From assembly GCA_035542575.1 (NCBI GenBank), contig DATKLE010000139.1:25904-89903 (forward strand): DNA of 64,000 nucleotides. Reading direction: 5' to 3'. Position numbers and translations under genes: made by a program. This stretch comes from JAIQET01 sp035542575 (GTDB lineage: Bacteria > Acidobacteriota > Terriglobia > Terriglobales > Acidobacteriaceae). Shown here piece after piece: positions 17,296 through 27,615 of the stretch. The notes under the pieces are model-generated. The model worked only from the letters and a program-made list of their open reading frames with translations. It ran no database searches and had not been told where the DNA came from. The stretch's first letter is position 1, and the number at the start of each line of letters is the position of its first letter.

Positions 17296-17520
17296 CTACC
17301 GATTGATCTCCGGCTTCCTCCTGTCAATCCACACATTCATCTGCTTCTCAAGCACGGTCAGTGGCAAGGCGCCGTTGAGCAGGATCGCGTCGCGCAGGTC
17401 GAACTTCGGCCCGGGCTCCCGAGTGGTGCCCTCGCATCGCGTTTTAATCTTGAGTTCGCCGATCTAAAAGGCGAGCGCCTGTCGCGGCGCAACCCAGCGG
17501 GACACTTCGACTAGGCTCAG
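17296..17520 (-). pseudogene. C-terminal remnant of a DUF885 protein
   Basis: The minus strand encodes the conserved end of DUF885 proteins without the rest of the gene: VEVSRWVAPRQALAF, a TAG in place of the usual lysine codon, then IGELKIK, and finally FDLRDAILLNGALPLTVLEK up to a TAG at 17296-17298. In intact relatives this reads like EVDRY..PGQALAYKIGELKI...H..VL.NGALPL..LE. About 90% of the gene is missing. The break is at 17504-17521, where a TCGACTAGGCTCAGG fragment of the dispersed intergenic repeat lies, next to the M28 peptidase stop codon. Confidence 0.75.
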
Positions 17521-17535
17521 GGCGGGGCTCCAGCG

Positions 17536-19371
<1,836 letters not shown>

Positions 19372-19454
19372 GGGAATGTCAGTGGTCGAATGTATGACGG
19401 GTGCGGGGGAGTGTCAATCGTGATAGCACTTCAGTACGGGCTGGTCTTCGTACC

Positions 19455-22400
19455 CTACACCACAAAATACTTCGCTCCCGGATGGTGCGCCACGATCGCC
19501 GAGGTGGATTGCTCGGGCTCGAGCAGGAATCCGCTGGTCAGGTGCACACCGACGTTTTCCTCGGGATGGAGCAAGGCGAAGAGCTTCGTCTGATCCTCGA
19601 GGTTGGGGCACGCGGGATAGCCGAAGGAATAGCGCGATCCCCGATACTTCTGGTGGAACAGATCGCTGATGCGCGGGGCGTCGTCCCCGGCGATGCCGAG
19701 TTCTTCGCGCATCTTCTTGTGCAGGTATTCGGCGAGGGCTTCGGCGGTTTCTACGCTTAGACCGTGCAGATAGAGATAGCGGGTGTATTCGCCGCCTTCG
19801 AACAAGCGCTGGGCTTCCTGGGAGGCCTTCGATCCCATAGTCACCAGTGACACACCAATGACGTCCACCTTGCCGGAGGACTTGGGGGCGAAGAAATCGG
19901 CGATGGAGAGCTTGCGGCCTTCCTTTTGGCGGGGGAAGGTGAAGCGCAGCAGTTCCGTAGCGCCGGCGTCTCGCCGGCCATCGGGTTCGTACACGATTAC
20001 ATCATTCCCTTCACTCTGGCAGGGGAAGTATCCGTACACCGCTTTGGGCTCAAAGACGCCGCTGGCGAGCACGTCCTCTTCCAGCCGCTTCTTGATCGGG
20101 CGGAACTTCTGCTCCACCAGTCGCAGGTAGTCTTCCTGGGAAGCGGTCTTCAATTGCCACTGGTTCTTAAAGAGGGCGGTGTCGTTGACGTATTCAAACA
20201 GCTCGCGCAGATCGAAATCCTTGCGCACGCGCACACCCCAGAACGGCGGTGTCGGAATATTCGGCGCATCACCGACAACCGGGCTGCGCTCGGCAAATAC
20301 CGGCCCGGACTCCGCGTCGATCACGGCCGCCTTGGCGTACTCCTTGACGGTGCGGCCTTCCTGCAGGCGAGCCGCGCGCCCGCCGTCGGCGCTGGCCAGG
20401 TCTTCCATGATGTGCAGGCCGGCAAAGGCATCGTCTGCATAGAACACGGCGTTCTCGTATTCGCGACGTAGGTCGTCCTCCACGTACTTGCGGGTGAGGG
20501 CGGCGCCTCCGCAAATGACCGGAAACCCCAGCTTCTGGCGCTGCAGGTCCTGAATGACGTACTTCATCTCCAGCGTGGACTTGACCAGCAGGCCGCTCAG
20601 CCCGATGGCGTCGGCCTTGTGCTCCTGCGCGGCCTTGATGATGGTGTCCCCGGGCTGCTTGATGCCCAGGTTCACGACGCGGAATCCGTTGTTGGTGAGA
20701 ATTATGTCCACCAGGTTTTTGCCGATGTCGTGGACGTCGCCCTTCACCGTGGCCAGCACGATGGTTCCCTTCTGCGAGCCGGCCTTCTTCTCCATCTTGG
20801 GCTCGAGATAGGCGACGGCCTGTTTCATGACGCCAGCCGAATCGAGCACCGAAGGCAACTGCATTTTGCGCGCCCCGAACAGGTCGCCTACCGTGCGCAT
20901 GCCGTCGAGCAGCACGGTGTTGATCAGTTCAAGCGGCGAATATTGTCCCAGGGCATCTTCAAGCAGTTCTTCAAGCGATTTCTTTTGCGCCCCCTCGCCG
21001 ACCGATTTCTCCCCATTAATGATGGCGAACTTCAGCTTGTCTTCGACGCTCAGCGTTTCGACGTGAGCGGTGGTGGTAGCCTGCGGCTTGCCCTTCTGTC
21101 CGGCAAAGTGCTGCATGTACTTCTGCAAGGGATCGCCATCGGATTCATCGCGGTAGATCAACTTGCGTGCCAGCTCAACTTCTTCTTGAGGTATTTTGTA
21201 TAGCGGGTAGATTTTGGTGTAGTTGACGATGGCCATATCGAGGCCATGATCCACGGCTTCGTGCATGAACACGCTGTTCAGAACCCGCCGCGGGTAGGTG
21301 TCCAGCCCGAAAGAGATGTTACTGACCCCGAGAATCGTTTTGACGTCGGGCAACTCGTGCTTGATGCGCTTGACGGCTTGAAGGGTTTCGATCCCGGCGG
21401 TCCGGTACTCCTCCTGCCCGGTAGAAATCGGCAGCGTGAGCGCGTCAAAGATAATGTCCACCGGACGAATGCCGTATTTCTTCGTCGCCAGATCAAAAAT
21501 ACGATGGGCGATGGCGACCTTCTTGTCCGCAGTAAGCGCCATGCCCTCTTCATCAATCGTGAGGGCGATCACCGCCGCGCCGGCGCGCTTGGCCATGGGC
21601 AGCACTTTGGCGGTGCGTTTCTCCCCGTCTTCCAGGTTGATGGAGTTGATGATGGCCTTTCCCGGAATGCGCTTGAGCGCCTCTTCCACCACGTCGGCTT
21701 CGGTGGAATCAACCAGAATGGGCGCGGGGACGCGGGTGGCTACTTTCTCCAGGATGGAAGTGATATAGCCCTTCTCGTCTTCGCCAACGATGGCGCAACA
21801 CAAGTCGAGCATGTGCGAGCCATCGTTTACAAGCTTCTTCGCGAGCGCGAGGATGTCGTCGTACTTTTTGCCGCGAACCAGGTTGCGGAAGTGCTCGACG
21901 CGCGTCGTCGTATTCATCTCCTCCGCGACGATGAGCGGCTTGGGATCGAGATCGAGCGGGACCGACGTGTAGGCGCTGGAGGCGGCGGCGATGGGCTTCA
22001 CGTCGCGAGCGGCCGGCTCCACGCCGGATAGTGCGTCCACGACCGCTTTCAGATGTTCAGGCGTAGTGCCGCAGCAGCCACCGACGATGCGGACTCCGTA
22101 GTCGGCGACGAAATGCTTGTGATATTGCGCGAGCTCTTCGGGTTTAAGTTTGTAAACCGCACGGCCACCCTCGTTCTGCGGCAACCCCGCGTTGGGCAGG
22201 ACGGAGACGGGTTTGGTGGAATTTGCTCCCAGGAAGCGAACCGCGTCGTTCATCTCGACCGGGCCGGTGGCACAGTTCAGGCCGATGATGTCCACGTCGA
22301 AGGGTTCTAGCGCGGTCAGGGCAGCGCCAATTTCCGTTCCCAGCAGCATGGTTCCGGTAGCTTCGAGCGTGACCTGCACCGTAACCGGCAGGCGCTTCCC

Positions 22401-22937
22401 TGCCCGCTGCATGGCATCGAATACTCCGGCCAGCGCGGCCTTGGCCTGCAGCAAGTCCTGACAGGTCTCGACCAGCAGCACGTCCACGCCGCCTTCAATC
22501 AAAGCCAGGGCCTGCTCGGTGTAGGCGGCGGCCATGTCGTCGAACTTAATGTGTCCGAGGGAGGGCAGCTTGGTGGTCGGGCCGATGGAGCCGGCCACAA
22601 AGCGCGGCTTGCCTGGAGTGGAGAACTGCCGGGCGACTTCGCGCGCAATCTTCGCGGCCGCGATATTGATCTCGGCAACCTTGTCTTGCAGGTCGTACTC
22701 GGCAAGCACGACGGCGGTTCCGCCGAAGGTGTCGGTCTCCACTACGTCGCAGCCTACATTGAGAAAGCTGGCGTGGATGTCCTTAATAACGTCGGGACGG
22801 CTAAGCACCAAAATCTCGTTGCAGCCTTCCTTGCCCCAGAAGTCGTCCACACTGGGATTGCGGGACTGGATACTCGTACCCATGGCGCCATCGTAGATGA
22901 CGACGCGCTCGCAGACGGCTTGGAGGAAAGCAGACAT
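19455..22937 (-). CDS. metH: cobalamin-dependent methionine synthase
   Basis: An 1160-residue full-length MetH, which methylates homocysteine with 5-methyltetrahydrofolate through B12. Domains in order: homocysteine-binding barrel (1-310) with zinc cysteines Cys222 (GLNCATGP) and Cys288-Cys289 (GGCCGTTPEH); pterin-binding barrel (about 330-610); cap helices (about 625-715); B12-binding domain with DVHDIG (734-739, His736 the lower cobalt ligand) and GLSGLLVKS; and the SAM-binding reactivation domain (about 870-1160) with RYSFGYPACP and the C-terminal GFLLEPEQST. All parts for repair of oxidised cobalamin are present. No cobalamin or SAM riboswitch is visible upstream; the 120 bases before it contain tandem short-word repeats. 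Confidence 0.97.
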   Translation of the reverse strand: MSAFLQAVCERVVIYDGAMGTSIQSRNPSVDDFWGKEGCNEILVLSRPDVIKDIHASFLNVGCDVVETDTFGGTAVVLAEYDLQDKVAEINIAAAKIAREVARQFSTPGKPRFVAGSIGPTTKLPSLGHIKFDDMAAAYTEQALALIEGGVDVLLVETCQDLLQAKAALAGVFDAMQRAGKRLPVTVQVTLEATGTMLLGTEIGAALTALEPFDVDIIGLNCATGPVEMNDAVRFLGANSTKPVSVLPNAGLPQNEGGRAVYKLKPEELAQYHKHFVADYGVRIVGGCCGTTPEHLKAVVDALSGVEPAARDVKPIAAASSAYTSVPLDLDPKPLIVAEEMNTTTRVEHFRNLVRGKKYDDILALAKKLVNDGSHMLDLCCAIVGEDEKGYITSILEKVATRVPAPILVDSTEADVVEEALKRIPGKAIINSINLEDGEKRTAKVLPMAKRAGAAVIALTIDEEGMALTADKKVAIAHRIFDLATKKYGIRPVDIIFDALTLPISTGQEEYRTAGIETLQAVKRIKHELPDVKTILGVSNISFGLDTYPRRVLNSVFMHEAVDHGLDMAIVNYTKIYPLYKIPQEEVELARKLIYRDESDGDPLQKYMQHFAGQKGKPQATTTAHVETLSVEDKLKFAIINGEKSVGEGAQKKSLEELLEDALGQYSPLELINTVLLDGMRTVGDLFGARKMQLPSVLDSAGVMKQAVAYLEPKMEKKAGSQKGTIVLATVKGDVHDIGKNLVDIILTNNGFRVVNLGIKQPGDTIIKAAQEHKADAIGLSGLLVKSTLEMKYVIQDLQRQKLGFPVICGGAALTRKYVEDDLRREYENAVFYADDAFAGLHIMEDLASADGGRAARLQEGRTVKEYAKAAVIDAESGPVFAERSPVVGDAPNIPTPPFWGVRVRKDFDLRELFEYVNDTALFKNQWQLKTASQEDYLRLVEQKFRPIKKRLEEDVLASGVFEPKAVYGYFPCQSEGNDVIVYEPDGRRDAGATELLRFTFPRQKEGRKLSIADFFAPKSSGKVDVIGVSLVTMGSKASQEAQRLFEGGEYTRYLYLHGLSVETAEALAEYLHKKMREELGIAGDDAPRISDLFHQKYRGSRYSFGYPACPNLEDQTKLFALLHPEENVGVHLTSGFLLEPEQSTSAIVAHHPGAKYFVV

Positions 22938-23062
22938 CGGTCGTTAGGGGTTGGTCGTTAGTCGTTGGCGATTGCCTGGCAGGTATTCGTCTGCTTGCAA
23001 TTCGCAACCAGCAACTCGCAACTGCTTCAACTCGGTACTCGGTACTAGGTACTCGCAACTGC
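22938..23062. repeat. short-word intergenic repeats upstream of metH
   Basis: Runs of near-identical words follow one another: GGTCGTTAGGGGTTGGTCG, GTTAGTCGTTGGCG, then CAACCAGCAACTCGCAACTG and CTCGGTACTCGGTACTAGG. The same classes of words recur at 23688-23712, 49560-49673, 52761-52829 and inside the gene at 57409. There are no regular spacers, so this is not a CRISPR array. Confidence 0.6.
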
Positions 23063-23073
23063 TTTCATGCACA

Positions 23074-23100
23074 AACGCCGGCCCCCGGGGGACCGGCGTT
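23074..23100. terminator. strong GC hairpin downstream of nuoI
   Basis: AACGCCGG and CCGGCGTT with an inner CCCCC/GGGGG make a 13-bp near-perfect stem 31 bases after the nuoI stop on the minus strand. The T run is weak (TTTGTGC), so termination efficiency is uncertain. Confidence 0.5.
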
Positions 23101-23130
23101 GGTCTATTTTAACCTGTCCGTGCTTGAACT

Positions 23131-23661
23131 CTAACTCCCTTGCGTAGGCAGGGCCGGCGCGCCCGCGTCCACTTCAGCCCGGTTGAAGATGGCATTGGCT
23201 CCCATGTGCGCCGGCATGGGGGCCAGCATCTGCTCCTTGCGATAGACCAGGTTGCTGGCGTTAAAGCTTGCGATCTCGAACCCGTGACCATGCGTGATGG
23301 CGTCGGTCGGGCAGGCCTCCACACAGTATCCGCAAAAAATACAGCGGTTGTAGTCTATGTTGTAAACCTTGGCGTATCGCTCGGCGCCGCTGACCCGGTG
23401 CGTAGCCGTATTCTCAGCCGCCTCGATGTAAATGCAATTCGACGGACACGCGGCGGCGCACAGGAAGCAGGCTACGCACTTTTCCAGTCCATTTTCGTCG
23501 CGCTGCAGCACGTGCACCCCGCGGTACCGCTCCTGAAACCTCGCCCCTTTGAACGGGCCGGGGCCGTCGGGGTAGTTCTCGACGATCGTGGGCTGGAACA
23601 TCTCCCGGAAGGTAACGCTCATGCCCTTGGCAATGGCGGCGATGTCTTTGAGAATCGGCAT
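23131..23661 (-). CDS. nuoI: NADH-quinone oxidoreductase subunit I
   Basis: A 176-residue ferredoxin-like subunit that carries the two [4Fe-4S] clusters (N6a/N6b) linking the peripheral arm of complex I to the quinone site. Both motifs are intact: CVACFLCAAACP (about 63-74) and CIFCGYCVEACP (about 107-118). The N-terminal segment (LKDIAAIAKGMSVTFREMF) is the usual amphipathic membrane-facing helix. Length is typical. No other nuo gene is in the window: the next gene upstream is a UbiD-type decarboxylase and the next downstream is metH, so this subunit is separated from the rest of complex I or is an extra copy. Confidence 0.95.
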   Translation of the reverse strand: MPILKDIAAIAKGMSVTFREMFQPTIVENYPDGPGPFKGARFQERYRGVHVLQRDENGLEKCVACFLCAAACPSNCIYIEAAENTATHRVSGAERYAKVYNIDYNRCIFCGYCVEACPTDAITHGHGFEIASFNASNLVYRKEQMLAPMPAHMGANAIFNRAEVDAGAPALPTQGS

Positions 23662-23726
23662 TGCCTAATTAGTATATCGAAAGTGCGAGTAGCGGGTAGC
23701 GAGTAGCGAGGAATCATCGGCGATGG

Positions 23727-25259
23727 TTACTCGATTCCCAGCTCTTTCCACTTCTTGTCCACCAGCGCCTTGGTCTTCTCGTCCATCAGGATCTCATCCG
23801 GCCAGGGGCGATTGAAGCCCTCGCTTGGCCACTTGCGCGTGGCATCAATCCCCATCTTTGAGCCGTAATTCGGCAGGCGTGAGGCGTGATCAAGCGAATC
23901 CACGGGACCGAGGGTGAACTGAATGTCGCGCTCGGGATCGATGTGATTAAAGACTTTCAACGTGATATCGCGCAGGTCTTGCACGTCCACATCTTCATCC
24001 ACCACCACGATGCACTTGGTGAACATCGCCTGGCCCAGCGACCAGATGGCGTTCATTATCTTGCGGGCCTGCCCGGGATAGGACTTCTTGATGGAAACGA
24101 TCATCAGGTTGTGGAAGATGCCCTCCACCGGCAGGTTAATGTCCACCAGTTCGGGGATGGTCAGCTTCATCAGCGGCAGGAAGATGCGCTCGACGGCCTT
24201 GCCCATCCACCCATCCTCCATTGGCGGCCTGCCGACTATGGTGGTGGCGTAAATCGGGTCTTTGCGATGGGTGATGCAACTGACGTGGAAAACCGGGTAC
24301 AGGTCTTCAAGCGAATAGAAGCCGGTGTGGTCCCCGAACGGGCCCTCGGTGCGCAGTTCGTCGAGGTGCACGTGGCCTTCGAGGACGATCTCAGCCGTCG
24401 CGGGGACTTCCAGATCCACCGTCTCGCACTTCACCAGTTCGACTGGCTTTTGGCGCAGGAATCCGGCGATCAGGTACTCCTCGACGTCAGGCGGGGCGGG
24501 GACGATGGCGGAGAAAGTCAGTGCCGGCTCTGTGCCGATGGCGACCGCGACCTCCATCTTTCCCGCAGGAAGATTGTCGGCGAGTTGCGAGCCGCCCGAG
24601 GTACGCGCCATCAAATCCACCCGTAGAGACGCGGCTTGCTGCGTCTCCCGCAGGCGCTCCCGATAGTGCTCGGCTCCGACCTTCTGGCGCTGCCAGTGCA
24701 TCCCGGTGGTCTTACCGTCGAACACCTGCATGCGGTACATGCCGACGTTGCGCTTGCCGGTCGAGGGATCGCGCGTGACCACGCAGGGCAAAGTAATAAA
24801 GCGTCCTGCATCTTTCGGCCAGCATTGCAGAATCGGGAAGTCCAGCAGCGAGAAATTGTCACGCTTGATGACTTCCTTGCACGGGCCGGTGGCGACGGTC
24901 TTGGGAAAGAACTTGCCCATCTCGGCCAGCATGGGGAGCATCTTCACCTTGTCAAGGAAGCCCTGAGGCGACTTCACGTCCATGAAGGCGCGGATACGGT
25001 CGGCAACTTCGTCGAGCTTGTCAACTTCGAGCGCCAGGTTCATGCGGCGGGCGGAGCCGAACTGGTTGATCAGCACCTGCGCGCCGCTGTGCCCCTTGAC
25101 GTTCTGGAAGAGGAGCGCCGGGCCTCCATCGCGGGACTTGGACACCCGGTCGGTAATTTCAGTGATTTCCAGGATGGGATCGACTTCGGTGCGGATCTTC
25201 TTCAGTTCCCCGGCGCGCTCCAGTGCCGCCAGCCAGTCCCGCAAGTCGTCGTAGGCCAA
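23727..25259 (-). CDS. UbiD-family prenyl-FMN decarboxylase
   Basis: About 510 residues from a TTG at 25259, chosen because GAGGAG lies five bases upstream and family members start MAYxDLRDW. The chain is collinear with UbiD: the prFMN/metal site region near DNFSLLDFPILQCWP, the central TEGPFGDHTGFYS segment with the conserved acid pair, and the C-terminal VVDEDVDVQDLRDI with the closing NYGSKMGIDATRKWP. UbiD enzymes reversibly decarboxylate aromatic or unsaturated acids, classically 4-hydroxy-3-polyprenylbenzoate in ubiquinone synthesis. Acidobacteria generally use menaquinone, where a UbiD-type enzyme (MqnP/MqnL context) can also act, so the substrate is uncertain. The partner ubiX is not in the window. 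Confidence 0.9.
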   Translation of the reverse strand: MAYDDLRDWLAALERAGELKKIRTEVDPILEITEITDRVSKSRDGGPALLFQNVKGHSGAQVLINQFGSARRMNLALEVDKLDEVADRIRAFMDVKSPQGFLDKVKMLPMLAEMGKFFPKTVATGPCKEVIKRDNFSLLDFPILQCWPKDAGRFITLPCVVTRDPSTGKRNVGMYRMQVFDGKTTGMHWQRQKVGAEHYRERLRETQQAASLRVDLMARTSGGSQLADNLPAGKMEVAVAIGTEPALTFSAIVPAPPDVEEYLIAGFLRQKPVELVKCETVDLEVPATAEIVLEGHVHLDELRTEGPFGDHTGFYSLEDLYPVFHVSCITHRKDPIYATTIVGRPPMEDGWMGKAVERIFLPLMKLTIPELVDINLPVEGIFHNLMIVSIKKSYPGQARKIMNAIWSLGQAMFTKCIVVVDEDVDVQDLRDITLKVFNHIDPERDIQFTLGPVDSLDHASRLPNYGSKMGIDATRKWPSEGFNRPWPDEILMDEKTKALVDKKWKELGIE

Positions 25260-25373
25260 GATCGCTCCTCTCTGGAACCGACGATTATACGGGGCGAAGG
25301 TCAAAATCCTAAACCGCAGACAGCGCGGAGTAGCGTCTCAGTTTGCCAGCACCTACGCACTGTCCTGGCATTG

Positions 25374-25604
25374 TCATCCTGAGCGGAGGAGCCGCTTCGC
25401 CTCGCGAAGCGGCTACGGAGTCGAAGGATCCCTACTCTGCCACTGCTGTCGTGGACGGTCCAGGTATTCCCTCGACTGCATATGACGGATGCGGTTGCGG
25501 GAGGAGAATTCCTTGAGACGCCAGTAGAGCAGGATGCAGCGCAGAGGTCCTTCGACTCCGCTTGGCCACGCGGAGCGCGTGGCCAAGTTCCGCTCAGAAT
25601 GACA
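25374..25604. repeat. BIME-like pair of palindromic elements (locus 1)
   Basis: This fills most of the 417-base gene-free stretch 25260-25676. Unit A (25374-25434) runs TCATCCTGAGCGGAG, a core hairpin GCCGCTTCGC/GCGAAGCGGC (25391-25413), then GAGTCGAAGGATCCCT. Unit B (25545-25604) is the same design inverted: GGTCCTTCGACTCCGC, core TTGGCCACGC/GCGTGGCCAA (25562-25586), TTCCGCTCAGAATGACA. The outer arms are conserved while the inner stems differ. Nothing else recognisable lies in the gap. Confidence 0.8.
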
Positions 25605-25676
25605 CCGCGGAAAGAAATTGACCAGACTGAGACACTACCGACCTCAGAGAACCTCCGCTGTGGCCGCGGAGACAGC

Positions 25677-27065
25677 CTAGTCTTTGCCTGCCACCTGATA
25701 CTGCTCAATCTTCCCGTCCGGCATGATGCGCTCCCAGACTTCGACGGTCTTCTCGGCAAACTTCACGTCGAATCCGCGGAAGGTCATGCCGCCACGGTCC
25801 TGACGGGCGGTTTGCGTGAATTCCAGCAGCGCGCCCAGCGGGCCCAGGCTGGCGGCAAAGTCTTTGAGCGCCTGCGCGGTGAAATACGCGTTGGCGTTGT
25901 CGGTGAAGAGAGCACGGTTGATCTTGCCTTGCTGCAAGCCTTCGAAAATCGCTCTGGATTGCTGTTCCTCCCTCGTGGCATCGTCGCGCGGGAACAGCAG
26001 CGGCGCAATCTTGCGCGCAATGTCGCCGGCAGCGTCAATCGAGTCCTGATTGGTGAGGACCACCACCGCTACCCGTTCATCGGGAAACACCATGTTGTGC
26101 GCGGTGAAGCCGGAGACTTCTCCGCCATGCTCGATGGCGCGGCGTCCGAATTCCTGGCGTACCTGTACCCCCAACCCGTAGCGCGTGCCCAGCCCGTTCT
26201 TGAGCACGACCTCGGTTTCCATCTCGTGATACGAGGCGGGCTTCAGCACGGTCTGGTTGATCAGGCTGATGTCCCACTTGGCCAGGTCTTCGGCGGGCAT
26301 GGCCAATTCTCCGGCGGCGAACAGCCAGCCCTTCCCTTCCTTGGGAGCGATCCGCGGCGGACCGAGCGCGTAGCGCAGATATCCGGTCGCGTCGGTCTCG
26401 GTGAGGCGGTTCTGGTCAATGTTCATCACGCTCTTCATGTCGAGTGGCGTGAAGATGTACTTGCTGAGAAAGTCGAGCAGCGGCATGCCGCTGGCCTTCT
26501 CGACGACCAAGCCGGCAATCACAAAGCCGGTGTTGCTGTACTGCCACTGGGTGCCGGGCTCGAAGTCGAGCGGCTTGCGCGCCCAGAGGTCCAGGATTTT
26601 GTCGGCCGTGATGGGCTCGTTCATGAACGGCGGAACGTAATCCTGCGGCCAGAAATCCTGGTAGCCCGAGGTGTGGGAGAGAATTTGGCGGATGGTGACC
26701 TCGTTCCCGCGCGTGAGGTTGGGAACGTACCGGCCGACAGGATCGTCGAGCGAAAGCTTGCCCTGCTCAGCCAGCAGGAGAATGGCGGTCGCGGTGAACT
26801 GCTTGCTGATGGAGCCGATGCTGTAGCACATCGCAGGCTTCGCCGCCGTGGGCGGATCAAGCCGGGCCTGTCCGTAGGCCTGCAGGTAGGTGACCTTGCC
26901 GTCCTGCACGACAGCGATAGACGCGCTCGGCACGCCGGTCGAGGCCAGAGCCCGGCGGGCGATGGTGTCGATTCTGCTGTGAAGGTCGGCTGGTTGCGCG
27001 GCGGCGAATGAGGCGAGTACCAGACAAGTTGGGAGAAGATTGCGCAGCTTTGCGGGTGTGGTCAT
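25677..27065 (-). CDS. exported serine hydrolase, class C beta-lactamase fold
   Basis: About 462 residues from ATG 27065 (GGAG six bases upstream). The signal peptide (LRNLLPTCLVLASFAAAQ) is followed by a penicillin-binding/esterase domain. SISKQF supplies the Ser-x-x-Lys nucleophile pair (about 87-90), YSN the second element (in QWQYSNTGF) and HGG the third (IEHGGEVSGF), the same trio as in class C enzymes and EstB esterases. An additional C-terminal domain of about 110 residues (from about 350) is of unknown role. Probably a periplasmic peptidase or esterase; lactamase activity cannot be assumed. It is flanked upstream by a divergent small membrane gene and downstream by the BIME locus. Confidence 0.87.
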   Translation of the reverse strand: MTTPAKLRNLLPTCLVLASFAAAQPADLHSRIDTIARRALASTGVPSASIAVVQDGKVTYLQAYGQARLDPPTAAKPAMCYSIGSISKQFTATAILLLAEQGKLSLDDPVGRYVPNLTRGNEVTIRQILSHTSGYQDFWPQDYVPPFMNEPITADKILDLWARKPLDFEPGTQWQYSNTGFVIAGLVVEKASGMPLLDFLSKYIFTPLDMKSVMNIDQNRLTETDATGYLRYALGPPRIAPKEGKGWLFAAGELAMPAEDLAKWDISLINQTVLKPASYHEMETEVVLKNGLGTRYGLGVQVRQEFGRRAIEHGGEVSGFTAHNMVFPDERVAVVVLTNQDSIDAAGDIARKIAPLLFPRDDATREEQQSRAIFEGLQQGKINRALFTDNANAYFTAQALKDFAASLGPLGALLEFTQTARQDRGGMTFRGFDVKFAEKTVEVWERIMPDGKIEQYQVAGKD

Positions 27066-27178
27066 GGAGGACTCCGTAGGCAGCCGATTGTATCGGGGAC
27101 AGCGGGGGTTGGTGAAATGGGGGTTTTTCAAGAATCAGTCGGAGCAGCGGTGTCCAATTCGTTGTCTAATGGATCGAC

Positions 27179-27580
27179 ATGCTTTTTGACTTCGGCATAT
27201 GGGTCGTAGGTTTGATCTTGTTGTCGCCGCTCGTCGTGTTTGGATTGGCATGCGCGAAGGTCAACCGCTACTACAACAGGAAACAGGTTCAACGACAGCA
27301 GAAGGTCTTCTACTTGGTAGCTCTGGCCGCAGGGTCAGTGAGCACACTGGCCTACGTAGGCTATTGGGGCTGGCGAGTCTTCCAGATGAATCATGCGACG
27401 GTTCCTTTCATTGCGCTCCTGACTCTCGAACGGTTGATCTATGCATCGCGAGTGCTCTCCATCGCCGCACTCGGATGCTTGCTGGTTGGACGAGGACCGT
27501 ATCGCATTCCACTGGCACTAGCTATTCTCTGGGTCACGGTTCACCTTTGGGCCCACGGTAGCATCATCCACTGGGCCTGA
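27179..27580 (+). CDS. small membrane protein, unknown function
   Basis: A 133-residue protein with four predicted membrane spans (FGIWVVGLILLSPLVVFGLA; VFYLVALAAGSVSTLAYVGY; a weaker span near FIALLTLERLIYASRVLS; PLALAILWVTVHLWAHG). The loops are basic (VNRYYNRKQVQRQQK). No motif is recognised. The gene starts ATGCTTTTTGAC without a clear ribosome site and is less GC-rich than its neighbours. It is convergent with the amidohydrolase-like gene, with a 35-base gap. Confidence 0.5.
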   Translation: MLFDFGIWVVGLILLSPLVVFGLACAKVNRYYNRKQVQRQQKVFYLVALAAGSVSTLAYVGYWGWRVFQMNHATVPFIALLTLERLIYASRVLSIAALGCLLVGRGPYRIPLALAILWVTVHLWAHGSIIHWA

Positions 27581-27615
27581 CGAACCTGACACCCCTGTTG
27601 TTGAGCGTTACAAGT

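Noticed and set aside
22938..23062. CRISPR array
   Set aside because: Repeats are short, of unequal length and without unique spacers; no cas genes are present.
22938..23130. Cobalamin or SAM riboswitch upstream of metH
   Set aside because: No B12-box or SAM-I core pattern is visible; the segment is made of tandem short words and the nuoI-side hairpin.
25677..27065. Calling the serine hydrolase an antibiotic-resistance beta-lactamase
   Set aside because: The SxxK/YxN/HGG motifs are shared by esterases and peptidases of this fold, and the extra C-terminal domain is unlike AmpC.
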